This document shows, in pieces, positions 23,455 to 32,758 of a stretch of DNA of 47,041 nucleotides. The stretch spans positions 1 through 47,041 of the forward strand of contig NZ_CAJTSC010000013.1 of the NCBI RefSeq assembly GCF_910578895.1, read 5' to 3'. This stretch comes from an uncultured Bacteroides sp. (GTDB taxonomy: Bacteria; Bacteroidota; Bacteroidia; Bacteroidales; Bacteroidaceae). A program made the position numbers and the translations under genes. The number at the start of each line of letters is the position of its first letter. Position 1 is the stretch's first letter. Under the pieces are notes generated by a model. That model was not told where the DNA came from, searched no databases, and saw only the letters and a list, made by a program, of their open reading frames with translations.

Positions 23455-24308
23455 GCCATCAGGTATATTTTGTCGTCAGGACGGTTAAACGATGTCTCGG
23501 TGTCGACGGAGCTGCCGGAACCGGAAGAAAGTATAAGATCGATGTCCGTCAGGGAACTCTTCACTTCGCCCGCCAGCGATGCCGCCAGGTCCAGCATCCT
23601 GTCCTGTTCGTCTTTCCCCGAGCGGCCGGCTGTCGTGTCGTCGAACAAGGACCGGATGGTCGGCGGAAACTCAATGATGTCAAATCTTCGCAAGGCTATC
23701 GCAACCGTCTGTTTTGCCAGGCACCGTTGCAGCATGGCGGCAATCTCCCCGTTTTGGGCGGAACGTTCAAAATAAGCGCCCATGCCGCCGTCCAAAGCTT
23801 CTTTTTGCAGAGGGATTGTACGGAAGAAAAACAGATACGACATGTCAATGGGATATAAGGAGTCGAACTCATCGGCGGTTTTTATTCTTAAAGCCGACAG
23901 CATCTTGCAGTAACGGGTCTCTTTCCACCTTTCAGACACATTTTTTCCTGAGGACAACAACTGTATAAGCGTATCCATCGCATTGAAATAGTTGTCCGTA
24001 TATGCCCGCCGCATGGCTTCCTGCTCGTGCTTGTATATGTCGATTTCGTTTTTCCGGCGGCTGATGACGTCGAATATCATCTGCTTGGCAAGTGTCAGGT
24101 TCGCCATCGCCGAGCATAACGCTTCTTTGGGCTCTCCGGCTTTGCCCGCCACTTCATCGTACACCTCTTTGGACAGGATGATTGAAATCTGCTTTCTGGC
24201 AGAAAGGGCGGATGAGTTCAGGTCCTGGAAGCTGACGTTGCTTTCGAGATACGGGGAATACTTGCGGAACTCCGCTACGGTGGAAAACAGTTCTTCTAAT
24301 ATGATCAT
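23451..24308 (-). CDS. Conserved phage head-connector-like protein
   Basis: A 285-residue helical protein (MIILEELFSTVAEFRKYSPY...). It directly follows the portal gene with a 4-base overlap, the position of head-tail connector proteins. I recall the opening motif from uncharacterised Bacteroides phage proteins. The end has a Ser/Gly-rich linker (LSSGSGSSVDTETSFNRPD). Confidence 0.76.
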   Translation of the reverse strand: MIILEELFSTVAEFRKYSPYLESNVSFQDLNSSALSARKQISIILSKEVYDEVAGKAGEPKEALCSAMANLTLAKQMIFDVISRRKNEIDIYKHEQEAMRRAYTDNYFNAMDTLIQLLSSGKNVSERWKETRYCKMLSALRIKTADEFDSLYPIDMSYLFFFRTIPLQKEALDGGMGAYFERSAQNGEIAAMLQRCLAKQTVAIALRRFDIIEFPPTIRSLFDDTTAGRSGKDEQDRMLDLAASLAGEVKSSLTDIDLILSSGSGSSVDTETSFNRPDDKIYLMA

Positions 24309-25780
24309 GATTGTTGGGTGTTAAGTCTGTCTTTGGGTGAAACCTCTTCCTGGCGTGCCGGCACTTCGCGGTAGTAGCCGATGCGGTAGCCCCGGGCATA
24401 CAGCTCGGGGAAATTCACCGATATCGCCAGGTTGAACGGTTCGGAACATATCTCGTCTTCGGAAGAGAGGGACATGATGTAAATCAGGTAATTGTAGTAT
24501 GCATCCGCCCCCGATTTGGAGATGACCCCGTCCTTGCTCACGCTCGATATGGACGAGTCCAGCCCCACGCTGGAGAGCAGCACCTCGTCGGCGCGCTTGT
24601 CGTAGGATATCAGTGCGTCGATATATTCCTTATACTTCAGGTCCACGGTCTCTATCTTCCAGCGCTCTTCCTCGCCCTGGCTGTTCTTGAAGCTGATGGT
24701 GGCGTATGCCTTGCCCTGGTTGCCGGCTCCGGACAGGTAGCCCGATATCTTCCGCAGCTCCGCCTGAAGAAACCTGATCAGCGTCGACTCCCTGAACTCC
24801 GTGCCGATGTCGATGCCGTTGTATTGCATCAGTTTCCCGCCGTTCTTCTGCAGCTTCTTGTTTTCGTCGCACAGCTTGCCTATCTGCGTGCGCTTGGACT
24901 CTATCCAGGCATTGGGAATCACGATATGGATTTTGGCGGCAAGCGAGTTGCGCAGGAACGAGTTGATGTAGTCTGCCGTTTCGTTGGAACCTTTGATGTA
25001 GGCGCGTGTGCCCTGGTGCGTCTCGTTCACCCCGTAGAAGTCGTCGACGGATTTCTCCCTGTGGTGGGAGATTGCCGCATACTTGTATGCGGCAACCGCC
25101 GCCGGGTCGAATTTGGGATATATCCTGAAGGTGGATGTGCCGCAGCCCCAACGCCCCACCGCTATGTGCCCGAAATCCTTGTAGCAGACCACGTCGGTTG
25201 CCACATCCCGCTTGGTGGTGGCAAGGCGGCAGTGGCGGTTCTCCATGGCTTCGAGCCCGGCTATGGGGACGGCGCCCCTGCCCTTGCCCGCCGTGAAGCG
25301 TATCTTCACGAAGAAGTCGTAGAAGTAGTAATAGTTCTTGATGACTGCCTTGGCAAACTCCTTGTAGTCGCACTCTATGCCGCGCTGTTTCCAGCTGTTG
25401 AGCCAGCCGGTGATTTCGGGGCAGTCCACCCACTCTTTCACCAGTTTGCCGCCGGTTATCTTAGGCATGTATACGGTGGGGCCATGTCCATACAGCATTT
25501 TTATTTGCTTGCTTATCAGCCGCGGCAGCAGGCGGTTCTTCTTTATGTCCGCGGCAATCTCCTCGCACTTGCGGTTGTTCTGCCCGCGGCTGCACACCTG
25601 GAAGCCCCGTATGCTTTGCCACCGTGGCTCCGTGGCATAGTCGTCCGCCGGCGTGGCAAATGCCGGGTCCGTGCCAAGCAGCGAGGCACGCGGGGTGTCT
25701 CCTATTTGGAAGGATATCACGTTGTCTTCGTCCAGATAGCAACCGTAGTTGCCTATCATTTTCAGGTCGTTCTTGCTCAT
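24305..25780 (-). CDS. Putative portal protein
   Basis: A 491-residue protein of portal size. It lies one small gene after the large terminase and before the connector block. The C-terminal half has the helix-rich portal pattern (TEFRESTLIRFLQAELRKI, then SSVGLDSSISSVSKDG and a late NYLIYIMSLSSEDEI). It would form the dodecameric ring for DNA entry and tail docking. Sequence recognition is moderate and relies partly on position. Confidence 0.8.
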   Translation of the reverse strand: MSKNDLKMIGNYGCYLDEDNVISFQIGDTPRASLLGTDPAFATPADDYATEPRWQSIRGFQVCSRGQNNRKCEEIAADIKKNRLLPRLISKQIKMLYGHGPTVYMPKITGGKLVKEWVDCPEITGWLNSWKQRGIECDYKEFAKAVIKNYYYFYDFFVKIRFTAGKGRGAVPIAGLEAMENRHCRLATTKRDVATDVVCYKDFGHIAVGRWGCGTSTFRIYPKFDPAAVAAYKYAAISHHREKSVDDFYGVNETHQGTRAYIKGSNETADYINSFLRNSLAAKIHIVIPNAWIESKRTQIGKLCDENKKLQKNGGKLMQYNGIDIGTEFRESTLIRFLQAELRKISGYLSGAGNQGKAYATISFKNSQGEEERWKIETVDLKYKEYIDALISYDKRADEVLLSSVGLDSSISSVSKDGVISKSGADAYYNYLIYIMSLSSEDEICSEPFNLAISVNFPELYARGYRIGYYREVPARQEEVSPKDRLNTQQS

Positions 25781-26088
25781 AGCCAGTCTATTTTATGTAG
25801 TTTGAATCCGTCTTGCGGAAAACCCATGTAGCGGATAAGGATGCGGTAGCACATCTTGGGGTCGCCGTTGCCGTCGGAGAACAGGAACAGGTTGTCACCG
25901 TCTATGCCGAAGCGCTCTTCCGGCAACTGCGTACGCCATCTGCACCCTTCCTTTACGGTGAGCCGGGGCACCGCCTCTCCCCGCTTCCTCGAGCAGGGGA
26001 AGAAGGCGATGGTGAAGCAGCCGTCCGGCAGCTTCGACAGTTCCCTTGCCCATTGCATGGCATGTATGCCGCTCAGTGTCGTTTCCAT
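25777..26088 (-). CDS. Small conserved protein between terminase and portal
   Basis: A 103-residue protein (METTLSGIHAMQWARELSKL...), with CFTIAFFPCSRKRGEA and NLFLFSDGNGDPKMCYRIL. It overlaps the portal start by 4 bases. An upstream ATG at 26148 would add 20 residues; neither has a clear ribosome site. Function unknown. The 256 bases before it, up to the terminase stop, hold a GC-rich part and an AT-rich part with no convincing promoter. Confidence 0.7.
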   Translation of the reverse strand: METTLSGIHAMQWARELSKLPDGCFTIAFFPCSRKRGEAVPRLTVKEGCRWRTQLPEERFGIDGDNLFLFSDGNGDPKMCYRILIRYMGFPQDGFKLHKIDWL

Positions 26089-26344
26089 GCCCCGAAAATA
26101 GGCTGTTTCCGCCTGCCGGAAAAGGACGCGCGGCAGGCTCCCCGTCATATTTCCCGGGCGGCGGGGCGGGTGCCTTGCATGCCGTTCCTTCAGCGGTGCG
26201 TCAAGGTTCGGCCGGCACGTCGGGACTCCGTTTTTGTTTTCAAAATATCAAATATCTGTTTATTAGCCAATTAAGTGTTATTTCGATGTCAAACGGTGTC
26301 ATTATTATACTTCCGGCGGAAAGTTTTCCGGTAGAAACAGGCTG

Positions 26345-28093
26345 TTATATGGATATATTATCCGGTAAATTATCCGGCATTGAGGATAATTCGCTTTGAA
26401 CTTTATTGCCGTACCTGCCAAAAAGCAGGTAAATAAGCGCGCTGGGCAGCTGCGTGGTGAGTCCCGCCTGCTGCTTCAGCGGCACTTTCCTTTCCGAGGT
26501 CTTGTCCAGCTCTATGCGCCCTTCCGTCTTCTTCAATGGCGACAGCATGATGGCGCTGCACAGGTTCTTGCACTCGTTTTCGTCAATCAGCACTTCGGGC
26601 AGGGTGTTGCTTCGCCCGCCGAACATGAGAAGAAGCAATTTGAATTGTTGCCAGTAGTAGATTGTAGGCTGTCCCTCGTTCATCAGTTCCACCTCGAAGC
26701 CGTAGCTCTCCAGTTCCCGCTTCAGGGCGCGGCTGTCGGTGGTCACCTGTTCCAGCTCTTCGCGGCGTTTGTTGCCGGCGCGGTCCGGGTAGAGGATGAT
26801 GCGTTTGTTCACGGCATCCGTACCGAAAAACTCGTAGAACTGGCGTGCGAGTTCCGGTTGTTCTTCCGGATAACAGCAATAAAACTCCTTGATGATACGG
26901 AGTCTACGGCCATATTCTTTTTCCTGACCTACAACCAGGCTGGAGAAATGACCGGGGTCATACCCAACTAACAATTCATCCCGTTTATCATAGTGTAATA
27001 AATAGCGTGCAGTAAGGATAAAGTGCTCCCGCAAGTCCAACCGCAATATAGACTCGTAGATGTAGCTGTCGGCATACTGGTGGCGCTCCTTGTTGTAGTT
27101 GGCGAAGAACTTGTTGATGACCTCCTTGTGGCGGATGGCGCATATCGAGGTCAGGAACTCATCCATATCCAAAGTTTCAAGCTGTGTCTTGAAAAACTTC
27201 GGACCAAGAATGTCTTTGTTGCAGAAGGAACTGGCACGGATGTAGAGGGTGGCGTTACGCCGCATGTCTGCCAGGCGGGGCTTCCATAGGGCGATGATGC
27301 GCTCCTGCCTGATTATCCCAAGGCGGATACGCTCCAAGGTGACGGGGTTCGTGGTTTCTCTCTGTGAATTTAACAGCTTGTATTTTTGATAAATAGCTTC
27401 ATTTACATGAAGTGCCACTGTAGATATTTCTTCCAGAAGTTTACGATCCATGTGACGTTCGTATTCCTCAAACCAATCATCTTCTCCCAAATCAACACGT
27501 GCCGTATCAGATACACCTGTAATACCTTGGTAATATGGAGAACGGCGGATTTCGGCATTAGCTCCACGAAGGGAAGGAAACAAACGGGTCTTCAATTTTT
27601 CTCCTTTATTGTGTTTCATCTCCTCAATAATGGCATGGACTGCAGAACGGCCGGCTACAGATTCAGGCTGATCAGAACTGACCAGCTGGATATGATGCCC
27701 GTCACGAAAGACAACGGAGTGCTTGGGGTATGAGATTGGATAACGCGGCCTGCGGAAATGTGATGGCAGCTTCGCTTCCCCCACCACGTAGTCAATGCCA
27801 TACTCAAGCATCGGGCGGACTTTCCCGCCTACTGTTACTTCTTTGGAGAAATAGGCTTGCAGATTTGGCCATACATTGGTCATCAAAGCAACGTAGGTTT
27901 TATGCACTAAGAAAGATAGTTCTCCCGGCATGTCATTGGCCACACGAATAATTCGTGGTCCGGTAATACCCTCTGTTTTTCCGCCTGCACGCGCCACTTC
28001 GGCAAAGACGTTGTTCGAATCAATCACGTTCACCAGTATCTGCATTTGGTTCATGTAGTAGCGTTCAAAGCTGTTGCTGTGTTCCGTTTCCAT
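26345..28093 (-). CDS. terL: Terminase large subunit
   Basis: A 582-residue DNA-packaging motor. The ATPase domain shows a Walker A variant ARAGGKT (34-40) and a Walker B AIIEE (154-158, Glu instead of the usual Asp-Glu). The RNase H-like nuclease has GYDPG (Asp379) and LYPDRAG (Asp437). It would cut concatemers and pump DNA into the procapsid with the portal. Unusually, the capsid and protease genes are upstream of it in the operon rather than downstream. Confidence 0.92.
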   Translation of the reverse strand: METEHSNSFERYYMNQMQILVNVIDSNNVFAEVARAGGKTEGITGPRIIRVANDMPGELSFLVHKTYVALMTNVWPNLQAYFSKEVTVGGKVRPMLEYGIDYVVGEAKLPSHFRRPRYPISYPKHSVVFRDGHHIQLVSSDQPESVAGRSAVHAIIEEMKHNKGEKLKTRLFPSLRGANAEIRRSPYYQGITGVSDTARVDLGEDDWFEEYERHMDRKLLEEISTVALHVNEAIYQKYKLLNSQRETTNPVTLERIRLGIIRQERIIALWKPRLADMRRNATLYIRASSFCNKDILGPKFFKTQLETLDMDEFLTSICAIRHKEVINKFFANYNKERHQYADSYIYESILRLDLREHFILTARYLLHYDKRDELLVGYDPGHFSSLVVGQEKEYGRRLRIIKEFYCCYPEEQPELARQFYEFFGTDAVNKRIILYPDRAGNKRREELEQVTTDSRALKRELESYGFEVELMNEGQPTIYYWQQFKLLLLMFGGRSNTLPEVLIDENECKNLCSAIMLSPLKKTEGRIELDKTSERKVPLKQQAGLTTQLPSALIYLLFGRYGNKVQSELSSMPDNLPDNISI

Positions 28094-28105
28094 ATTGTGC
28101 GGGTG

Positions 28106-28747
28106 TTATTCTTCGTTCAGTTCCTCGTATTCGGCTTCCGCGATGTCGGCATCGCGCAGCAACCGTTTCTTTTCCGCCTTCTCGATGGGCAGGCTGTCTA
28201 TCAGGTTCAGGTAGAAGCCCTTGTTGTGCTTGGCGGCAATCTCCTTGAGCGAGGCTTTGCTGTAGCCCAGGTCTTCGGGGGCGAGTTCGGGCGAAATCAG
28301 GAAGACGATGCCAAGGTTACGATCAGCTTCAGCAATTTCGGAAGCCCGACGGCGGCATTCTAAAGCGGCAGCATAACATTTGCCCTGGTTCTTGTAATCT
28401 CCGGCAGCTGCACATAATTTGGCAAGGTCTTCATACTTATCGGCGTAGTTAGACTCCCACACTTTGATAGATACATTATTGTCTATATTAAAATAATTGA
28501 TAGCTGCATAAATACGAGCCTTGCAAGTCCGTTCATCCACATTGATGTGTTGTTGGGCATTGATGCGCTGGCGCAGCTGCTTGGCGGCACGGGTGATGTT
28601 ACGTTCGTACTCATAGATTTCGGCAGCCCATTGCAGCTGTTTCAAAAAGACTTGTACTTCCGCCGGAATACCATTACATTTCCCGGTAGTGAGAAAAGCT
28701 GATATCAGGTCAGGATGTATCTTATCAAGAGCGTCAAACTGTGTCAT
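28106..28747 (-). CDS. Conserved phage protein upstream of terminase
   Basis: A 213-residue, strongly helical protein (MTQFDALDKIHPDLISAFLT...), charged at its C-terminus (RDADIAEAEYEELNEE). ATGA overlap with the preceding small DNA-binding candidate and 12 bases to the terminase gene suggest a packaging role, perhaps with the small subunit. Not recognised by motif. Confidence 0.75.
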   Translation of the reverse strand: MTQFDALDKIHPDLISAFLTTGKCNGIPAEVQVFLKQLQWAAEIYEYERNITRAAKQLRQRINAQQHINVDERTCKARIYAAINYFNIDNNVSIKVWESNYADKYEDLAKLCAAAGDYKNQGKCYAAALECRRRASEIAEADRNLGIVFLISPELAPEDLGYSKASLKEIAAKHNKGFYLNLIDSLPIEKAEKKRLLRDADIAEAEYEELNEE

Positions 28748-29094
28748 ATTCCAAAAAGTTTATTTCTTAAGTCCTTTACAATCCGTTCTTGCTTCCGGGT
28801 TTCCAGTGTTTCAATAGCTGGCACATCTCCAGTTTCGGCTTTCTTGGCAAGTTCTGCATCAATATTATATTCACCAAGGGCACTACCATTACGGTAAGCA
28901 TCATAATAGACGTCTCCAGGCATTGCAATGCGAATACCGAGAGCTATTTTTTCTTTTCCACGTAACCCAAGCAAATTACAAATGCGTTCGGGAGAATATC
29001 CCAGTGCGCCAAATGTGCGCACTTGAGATACATATTCATCTCCTAACAAGGTGATCTTATCAACATCAGAAGTAGGTGTTATACCGTTATTCAT
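28744..29094 (-). CDS. Terminase small subunit-like protein
   Basis: A 116-residue protein. GYSPERICNLLGLRGKE is a helix-turn-helix candidate and the end (AETGDVPAIETLETRKQER) resembles small terminase proteins, which recognise packaging sites. It overlaps the methyltransferase stop; ATG 29094 was chosen, ATG 29112 being possible. Two genes before the large terminase, the context agrees. Confidence 0.72.
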   Translation of the reverse strand: MNNGITPTSDVDKITLLGDEYVSQVRTFGALGYSPERICNLLGLRGKEKIALGIRIAMPGDVYYDAYRNGSALGEYNIDAELAKKAETGDVPAIETLETRKQERIVKDLRNKLFGI

Positions 29095-30310
29095 ATTCTT
29101 TTTCAATTTCATTGATAAACTTGTATATCTGAAATATCACCTGCGGAACCATAGCGTTTCCATAGGCTTTTATAGCCTCAGTACGCCATTTTACATAAGG
29201 ATTTCTCCTATGGGTATAGCTGCTTCCTTTATAAACGGAAGTAAGATCCAATAAGTCGGAAATCCCATCATTTCCTCCACAAATAGGGGGTTGAGTTGGG
29301 AAGTTCTCCCAGTACCGTAGTCCGCATGCATCTCCCCTCTTAAACTCGCTCTTTGAAAAGCGGTCTGTTTCCGGGTTGAACCTCCCTTCCAATCTGAGGC
29401 TGTCGGTGTATTCATCAAATGGAATATCCTTCCGAGTCCGACACTTCCGTTCGTTCCGTTCTGATTCACTTTCCGAAATGTCCCGTTCTTTGTCTGGATA
29501 AACTGATCGTTCTGTCCGATTACTGCACCAATGGAACTGTCTGCCGCTTGAGGAGTAGGAAGAAGAACTCCATAGACCAGTTGGCTGTATAGGCTGTTGT
29601 ACGTTGTCCCATTCTTGTATCCTTTTTTGCGTGTTCTCTCTTTCAATTTCTCCGGAGGTTCGCAACGTTGAACAGTTTTCGGTGTTTGTAACAAATTCAT
29701 TTGGATATATTCTGCTATCCCGACTTGCTTGCTGTTCGGTCCTCTTTTTTTGTAATCTGAAGTTGTTATTGTAGGCAATAAACCAGACTCGATCTCGTCT
29801 ATGGGGCGCACCGACGGCACAAGCCGGAATAACCATCGGTTGGACATCATATCCTTCGGCTTCAAGGTCTTTGCAGATTGTTTCGATGACGAACTCCTGC
29901 TCAACCGTACACTCCGAAGAGGGCAAGCCTTCCATGTTAGTCTTTTTGCCGGGCTGTACCATTGAGAGGATGCCAGCAACATTCTCACCAACAACCCAAG
30001 GTGGTCGGACTTCCCGTATGACACGTTTAAACTCAGGCCAGAGGTAACGGTTATCTTCCGCTCCTTTTCTCTTTCCTGCCACACTGAACGGTTGGCATGG
30101 AAATCCTCCTGTAAGGACATCAATTTTTCCTTGCCATTTTCTAAAATCTGTTTTTGTGATATCGTCATAACTTGCTGAATTACTAAACCAATATTTAAGA
30201 ACTTGTTTGCAAAATGGGTTAATCTCACAATGAAAAGCATTTTCCCAACCTAACCAATGTGCAGCCAATTCCGGCGCACCTATCCCACTGAAAAGTGAAG
30301 CGTGTCTCAT
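29087..30310 (-). CDS. dcm: DNA cytosine-5 methyltransferase (Dcm-like)
   Basis: A 407-residue C5-methyltransferase with the family motifs in order: LFSGIGAPELA (6-16, SAM), GGFPCQPFSVAGKR (68-81, nucleophile Cys72), GENVAG (108-113), APHRRDRVW (168-176) and AYGNAMVPQ (motif X, near 385). The target-recognition region (180-350) is Ser/Arg-rich. Its role is presumably protection of phage DNA from host restriction. The second half is also open in the +1 frame, see the separate entry. It overlaps the neighbouring methyltransferase gene by 4 bases, forming a two-enzyme methylation unit. Confidence 0.92.
   Translation of the reverse strand: MRHASLFSGIGAPELAAHWLGWENAFHCEINPFCKQVLKYWFSNSASYDDITKTDFRKWQGKIDVLTGGFPCQPFSVAGKRKGAEDNRYLWPEFKRVIREVRPPWVVGENVAGILSMVQPGKKTNMEGLPSSECTVEQEFVIETICKDLEAEGYDVQPMVIPACAVGAPHRRDRVWFIAYNNNFRLQKKRTEQQASRDSRIYPNEFVTNTENCSTLRTSGEIERENTQKRIQEWDNVQQPIQPTGLWSSSSYSSSGRQFHWCSNRTERSVYPDKERDISESESERNERKCRTRKDIPFDEYTDSLRLEGRFNPETDRFSKSEFKRGDACGLRYWENFPTQPPICGGNDGISDLLDLTSVYKGSSYTHRRNPYVKWRTEAIKAYGNAMVPQVIFQIYKFINEIEKEYE
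29191..29781 (-). other. Overlapping +1 frame resembling a C5-methyltransferase C-terminus
   Basis: Within the cytosine methyltransferase gene the +1 frame stays open for 349 codons (30240-29191). From 29781 on it reads like the end of another class of C5-methyltransferase: LLPTITTSDYKK, VLLPTPQAADSS, MNTPTASDWKGG and TSQLNPLFVEEMMGFPTYW. A +1 shift after the TGG codon of HRRDRVW (29785-29783) would join motif VIII directly to this frame. Whether both products are made is unknown. I interpret it as dual coding or a recent frame change. Confidence 0.5.
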
Positions 30311-31623
30311 TGGGCTATAATTTTAGCTGTTTGTTCCACATTCAATACCTTGCCGCAGCGTTCCAACTTGATTAGCTGTTCTGGGAACATAGTACGATAT
30401 CTATGAATAGTAGCCGTAACATAACGTGGATCGATCTCCATTGCATAACATACACGGTCAATTTGCTGACAAGCCATAAGCGTTGACCCAGATCCGGAGA
30501 AGAAATCTACCACGACCTGACCTGAAGTACTGGAGTTTGATATCGGATAAGCCATAAGAGCAATTGGCTTCATTGTCGGATGGATAGCATTGCGCTGAGG
30601 TTTGTCGAAATTCCAAACAGTGGTTTGTTTACGATCAGAGTTCCATTGATGTCCGGCACCTGGTTTCCAACCATAAAGACATGGTTCATGTTGCCATTGG
30701 TAATCTTGCCGTCCCATGACCATGGAATTCTTCACCCATATACAACATTGTGCGATTTTAAAGCCGGCTTTACGAAGCGATGCACGAAAATTTTCCCCTT
30801 CACTATCTGCATGGAAAATATAATAAGATCCCCCTGGTTTAAGTACTTCATACATAACTGAAAACACTTGCTTAAGGAATGTGGCAAACAAATCGTTCTC
30901 CATAGAATCATTTTGAATAGTAAGTTCCGCTTCTGTACCCCCTTCGTAATTTACATTATACGGTGGATCCGTAACACATAGATCTGCACGCTGCCCATTC
31001 ATCAGGGTAGTGACATCAGATTTAGAACGGCAATCTCCACACATTAAACGGTGATTTCCAAGTAACCAAACATCTCCCAGCTGGGCGAAAATCCCTGTGG
31101 TGTCTTCTGATGACGGAATAGCAAAATCGACATCATCTTCCATAATACTGTCTGATTCATGTTCTTGGGCAAACAAAGGTGATACCCCAAAGTCCATAGT
31201 CTTCACTTCATAGCCAAGATTAAATCGCTGAAGTGTATCGGAGTCAATATTATATTTCTTGAATAAAAGCGTATCCGGATTTTTAGTGGCAAATTCAGAA
31301 TTATAAGCTGCAATTTCTTCTACAGCTTCTTTCTTGCTTGCTGCAAAAATGGGTTCATAAGGAATTTCCGGGATTGTAAATCCGGATTTACGCAATGCGA
31401 GCAGTGCTTTTCGCCTCTGATGGGCATCAATAATCCAGAGCTTGCCATCCGGATCCTGCCAGGCTTTGAATGCATACTTGAAACCGCGTGTAATAATGAG
31501 CATCTGCAGTTTCGATAACTTATCAGGATCAGATTTCTTAAAATCTTCCTGAAGCTCTAAGAACGAATCCAGCGGGGCAGTAGGTAAACCACCCAAATTA
31601 AATACTTCTATTAGCTTTTCCAT
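30307..31623 (-). CDS. ParB-like domain fused to N4/N6 DNA methyltransferase
   Basis: A 438-residue protein. Residues 30-115 resemble a ParB/sulfiredoxin-type domain (IIDAHQRRKALLALR). The methyltransferase half has TDPPYNV (219-222 DPPY catalytic motif) before the SAM-binding DFFSGSGSTL (373-382), the order of beta-class amino-methyltransferases acting on adenine N6 or cytosine N4. The target is unknown. Such ParB-methylase fusions are common in phages and may modify the genome against restriction. A 4-base overlap links it to the cytosine methyltransferase. Confidence 0.9.
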   Translation of the reverse strand: MEKLIEVFNLGGLPTAPLDSFLELQEDFKKSDPDKLSKLQMLIITRGFKYAFKAWQDPDGKLWIIDAHQRRKALLALRKSGFTIPEIPYEPIFAASKKEAVEEIAAYNSEFATKNPDTLLFKKYNIDSDTLQRFNLGYEVKTMDFGVSPLFAQEHESDSIMEDDVDFAIPSSEDTTGIFAQLGDVWLLGNHRLMCGDCRSKSDVTTLMNGQRADLCVTDPPYNVNYEGGTEAELTIQNDSMENDLFATFLKQVFSVMYEVLKPGGSYYIFHADSEGENFRASLRKAGFKIAQCCIWVKNSMVMGRQDYQWQHEPCLYGWKPGAGHQWNSDRKQTTVWNFDKPQRNAIHPTMKPIALMAYPISNSSTSGQVVVDFFSGSGSTLMACQQIDRVCYAMEIDPRYVTATIHRYRTMFPEQLIKLERCGKVLNVEQTAKIIAQ

Positions 31624-31624
31624 T

Positions 31625-32047
31625 TTACTTTTGAATTTGAAAATCTTGTAATATTGTTTTAAACAGGGCTTCTCGCTCGCGATGACGACGGAGATTTTCC
31701 CTATCTTGAGTACGTCGGCCTATACGGTTGGGCCTTTTCAAATAAGATTCGTATCTGCGAATGTTATCCGTTACATTCTTATGTAAACGCAAGAACTCTT
31801 GCGTATCCGTTTTCAATAGCTTTTCCAATTGTGCTCTCTCTGACTGGTGAGCTATGAATGGATGAATATAGAGAAACTTCCCAGTGTCGTTGAACGATTG
31901 CAGCTCGTCGAATGCCTGCAGATTCCGGATACGAAGTTCTACCATGTCCATGATATCATGCTTCGTCGGTTTCTTATCCAAACATTCGTCGAGCTGCTTC
32001 ATTTGCTTCCAGGTGACAACGCGGTCATTGTAAATGAGTGTTGCCAT
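31625..32047 (-). CDS. Conserved phage protein
   Basis: A 140-residue basic, helical protein (MATLIYNDRVVTWKQMKQLD...), rich in Arg at the end (IGRRTQDRENLRRHRERE), so nucleic-acid binding is possible. It ends one base before the ParB-methyltransferase start. I recall it from Bacteroides prophages near head genes; function unknown. Confidence 0.74.
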   Translation of the reverse strand: MATLIYNDRVVTWKQMKQLDECLDKKPTKHDIMDMVELRIRNLQAFDELQSFNDTGKFLYIHPFIAHQSERAQLEKLLKTDTQEFLRLHKNVTDNIRRYESYLKRPNRIGRRTQDRENLRRHREREALFKTILQDFQIQK

Positions 32048-32079
32048 CTGGACTTGCGGGTCGAAGAGGTTGTCCCACT

Positions 32080-32682
32080 CTATTTGCGGGTACTCCTCGT
32101 GCTTTTGGATTTTGCGGGAGCTTGAGACTTCTCTTTTTTTTTCTCTTCCTCCAAAGCTTCTTCAGCTGCCTCGGCGCGTGCTTCAGCTTCTGCCTTCGCT
32201 TCCTCGGCTTCCTCAAAGCCGGCTTCTGCTTCCTCCGCCCTTTCAATGGCTTCTTCCAATTGCCGCTGCAGTTCGCCTTCTCCGCTTTGGGGAGTGTCGC
32301 CGGCACTGTCGATAACCGTTACCGGTTGTTCCTGCTCCTCTGCCTTGAAAGAGTCGGCCGGAACTTCAGCCGGTTGGGCCGGAGGAGTCTGATTGTCGTC
32401 AACTATAGCGTCCGCTTGAGCGGTGGCATCAACGGCGGGAGGCTCTGCAACCGTTGCCCAGGCATTCATCCTTGAACGGCGGAACTCACGAATTTCTTCA
32501 CGCGTGGAATAATCCAACAAGCTGTAAAGAATATCATTAGCATATCGTTTGGAATTCCGGGAATAGGTAGAGATTATCGGAAGATTAGGTTGCTTCTGCA
32601 TGAGCAATTCAAGGTCATATTTCGCGGCATCCGGATTAAGGAGCGCATTGAAATGCTTCTTTTTTTCTTTAAAACCGTACAT
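32080..32682 (-). CDS. Coiled-coil phage protein (scaffold-like)
   Basis: A 200-residue protein. A folded N-terminal part (1-100) is followed by a Pro/Ala/Glu-rich linker and a long acidic coiled coil (about 132-180, AIERAEEAEAGFEEAEEAKA at its start). The tail is Lys/Ser-rich (KSQAPAKSKSTRSTRK). Scaffolding proteins of phage heads often have such composition, but it stands two genes after the capsid and is unproven. Confidence 0.74.
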   Translation of the reverse strand: MYGFKEKKKHFNALLNPDAAKYDLELLMQKQPNLPIISTYSRNSKRYANDILYSLLDYSTREEIREFRRSRMNAWATVAEPPAVDATAQADAIVDDNQTPPAQPAEVPADSFKAEEQEQPVTVIDSAGDTPQSGEGELQRQLEEAIERAEEAEAGFEEAEEAKAEAEARAEAAEEALEEEKKKEKSQAPAKSKSTRSTRK

Positions 32683-32758
32683 AATGAAAAGATTTATATC
32701 TTACAAGCTAACAAGCTAAAAATTAACGTAGTATGCCAGCTTGCAAGAGTGGTTCTTA

